This document shows positions 62,787 to 64,000 of a DNA stretch of 64,000 nucleotides, piece by piece (the stretch's first letter is position 1; each line of letters begins with the position of its first letter). The notes beneath the pieces were generated by a model. It saw nothing but the letters and a program-made list of their open reading frames with translations. It searched no databases and was not told where the DNA came from. The position numbers and the translations under genes are program-made. The DNA is from Ecdyonurus torrentis (lineage: Eukaryota > Arthropoda > Insecta > Ephemeroptera > Heptageniidae): NCBI GenBank assembly GCA_949318235.1, contig OX439131.1:10126231-10190230 (forward strand), in the 5' to 3' direction.

Positions 62787-64000
62787 AACACGTTAAAATT
62801 GAAAACCATAGTTGTGGTAGTTCACTATATAAGGCGTAGCTTTTATTTTACAAGCAACTGCTTTATCGTAAACTTAATGATTTCTTCTTTCCTACTTTTA
62901 TTTGTAACACAATATACTCGTAGTGCTAATTTATAGCCAACATATTCTCTGGATTTATTTACTCTGTATTCAAAATACAGATCAATTGAGGTAAGTAATG
63001 GAGGGGAAAAAAAAAGAAGACAAAAAAAAAAAGCTAATTCAGCAAAGCTGCATGCTATACTCAAAAACTGATTATTCGCACAGTTTTCTGCAAAACAAAT
63101 GCATCATCAATCTTCGTTTCTGATGTCACTTCCGCTTCCGCTCTAACTTTTACTCCTTTTTTTCTGATTTTTTTGTTGACTTCAAATTATAATAAATTTT
63201 AGGAGATTCGAATAGCACAAAACAATTGATGATAAATTCTACAAAATTTTGTTTGTAGCTGAACAGTAGAGGTTTCTTTTTTTTTTTTCTTTTTTTTACT
63301 TGCAGCTACATAAACAAGAACAACAAATGGAAATACGACTTCAAATAGTGGCATATTAAATGTTGTACCTTAAAAAGGTTAAATTTTTCTCTTAATTTTT
63401 ATATTTCAGTGTTGAAAATTATTGACAAATTAAAACTAATAGTAATAAGTACGAAAGAAAATTGTATATGTGTGACGTTAGTATAGTACAAGTTAGGATT
63501 TTTTTTAAACAGATTAAAATCAATTAGATTTACGAGTAAAATGTTTTATATGCGTTTGTCTTAGCTGAGAGATCAAATAAGCAGTATTATTTGACCTGTA
63601 TTTATATAATTGATTAAAATTATAAAAATATTAATCCGAATTACGTACAATTTAGATAATTTGAAAACCATATGTATATATCGCGTATTTTTAAAAATAT
63701 GAACAAAAACTCACATCATATTTTCGTAAAGAGGTACTATTCTAAAATAAAATACAATTTATTTTTAATCTGCATAGTGTTTATTAGAAGTGGAAAGTTA
63801 TTTGCGTCAAGGGAAGCAATTCTATAAGATGATAGCATTTCTGTGTCAATAGTTACTTCGACAGATTCTTGGGAGTAAGATATTGACTGCAAATTTTAGT
63901 CATAAGAACGAAAATAAAAATTTGCGCAACAATATTTGAGATAGAATCTCCTCCCTGAAAAAAGTACCGTTAATACGTGAGCCTCTAGAGAGTGTTAATG
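61301..64000. other. AT-rich noncoding DNA to the window end
   Basis: No gene seen. The stretch holds the CT array at 62656-62726, a T-run at 62756-62784 and short pyrimidine/purine tracts near 62050-62120. Confidence 0.55.
62656..62726 (+). repeat. (CT)n microsatellite
   Basis: A pure CT run of about 71 bp, followed 30 bp later by 29 T residues. Confidence 0.97.

Overview
The window looks like a piece of an AT-rich, repeat-dense animal genome. The evidence is long (TA)n, (GA)n and (CT)n microsatellites, homopolymer runs, palindromic MITE-like elements, retroposon tails and one full metazoan-type Ty3/gypsy retrotransposon. The microsatellite load would suit an arthropod such as a decapod crustacean, but that is inference; nothing here fixes the species. 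No host gene, rRNA or functional tRNA could be recognised. Outside the retrotransposon, open frames are short, mostly lack an ATG, or are translations of simple repeats.

The only convincing genes lie in one intact LTR retrotransposon at 22631-32500 on the + strand. It has two 856-bp LTRs that I read as identical, a GATA target-site duplication, a tRNA-Lys-like primer binding site, a long leader, gag (569 codons), pol (protease, reverse transcriptase, RNase H, integrase), a 1.1-kb 3' noncoding region and a polypurine tract. Pol has no ATG. It lies in the -1 frame and opens exactly at a U UUA AAC heptamer three codons before the gag stop, followed after 8 nt by a perfect 8-bp stem. Gag would therefore be the main product and Gag-Pol a minority product of -1 ribosomal frameshifting. 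The leader carries about six diverged ~120-bp tandem units, and each LTR has five strong inverted repeats around its predicted promoter.

Left side (1-22630): opposed GA/CT arrays (0.37-0.64 kb); two inverted copies of a retroposon tail around a poly(A)-tailed unit (2.3-3.75 kb); a truncated SINE-like copy (8.8 kb); a dense block of regulatory-type motifs (12.84-13.0 kb); a 1.08-kb foldback element (13.45-14.53 kb); a second foldback between two (TA)n arrays (15.1-15.4 kb); a 154-bp (TA)n array (16.4 kb); and a short near-perfect palindrome (17.74-17.91 kb).

Right side (32501-64000): members of a MITE-like family with TTAAAG termini (36.2 and 59.6 kb; a possible third at 61.0 kb); a 33-bp minisatellite (41.1 kb); a 226-bp terminal-inverted-repeat element with internal repeats (43.7 kb); a GC-richer island with a TATA box, a 50-codon ORF and an inverted repeat (48.2-48.4 kb); a 446-bp foldback element (52.3 kb); and a tRNA-headed SINE candidate (57.2 kb). 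The rest is AT-rich sequence in which I see no gene.
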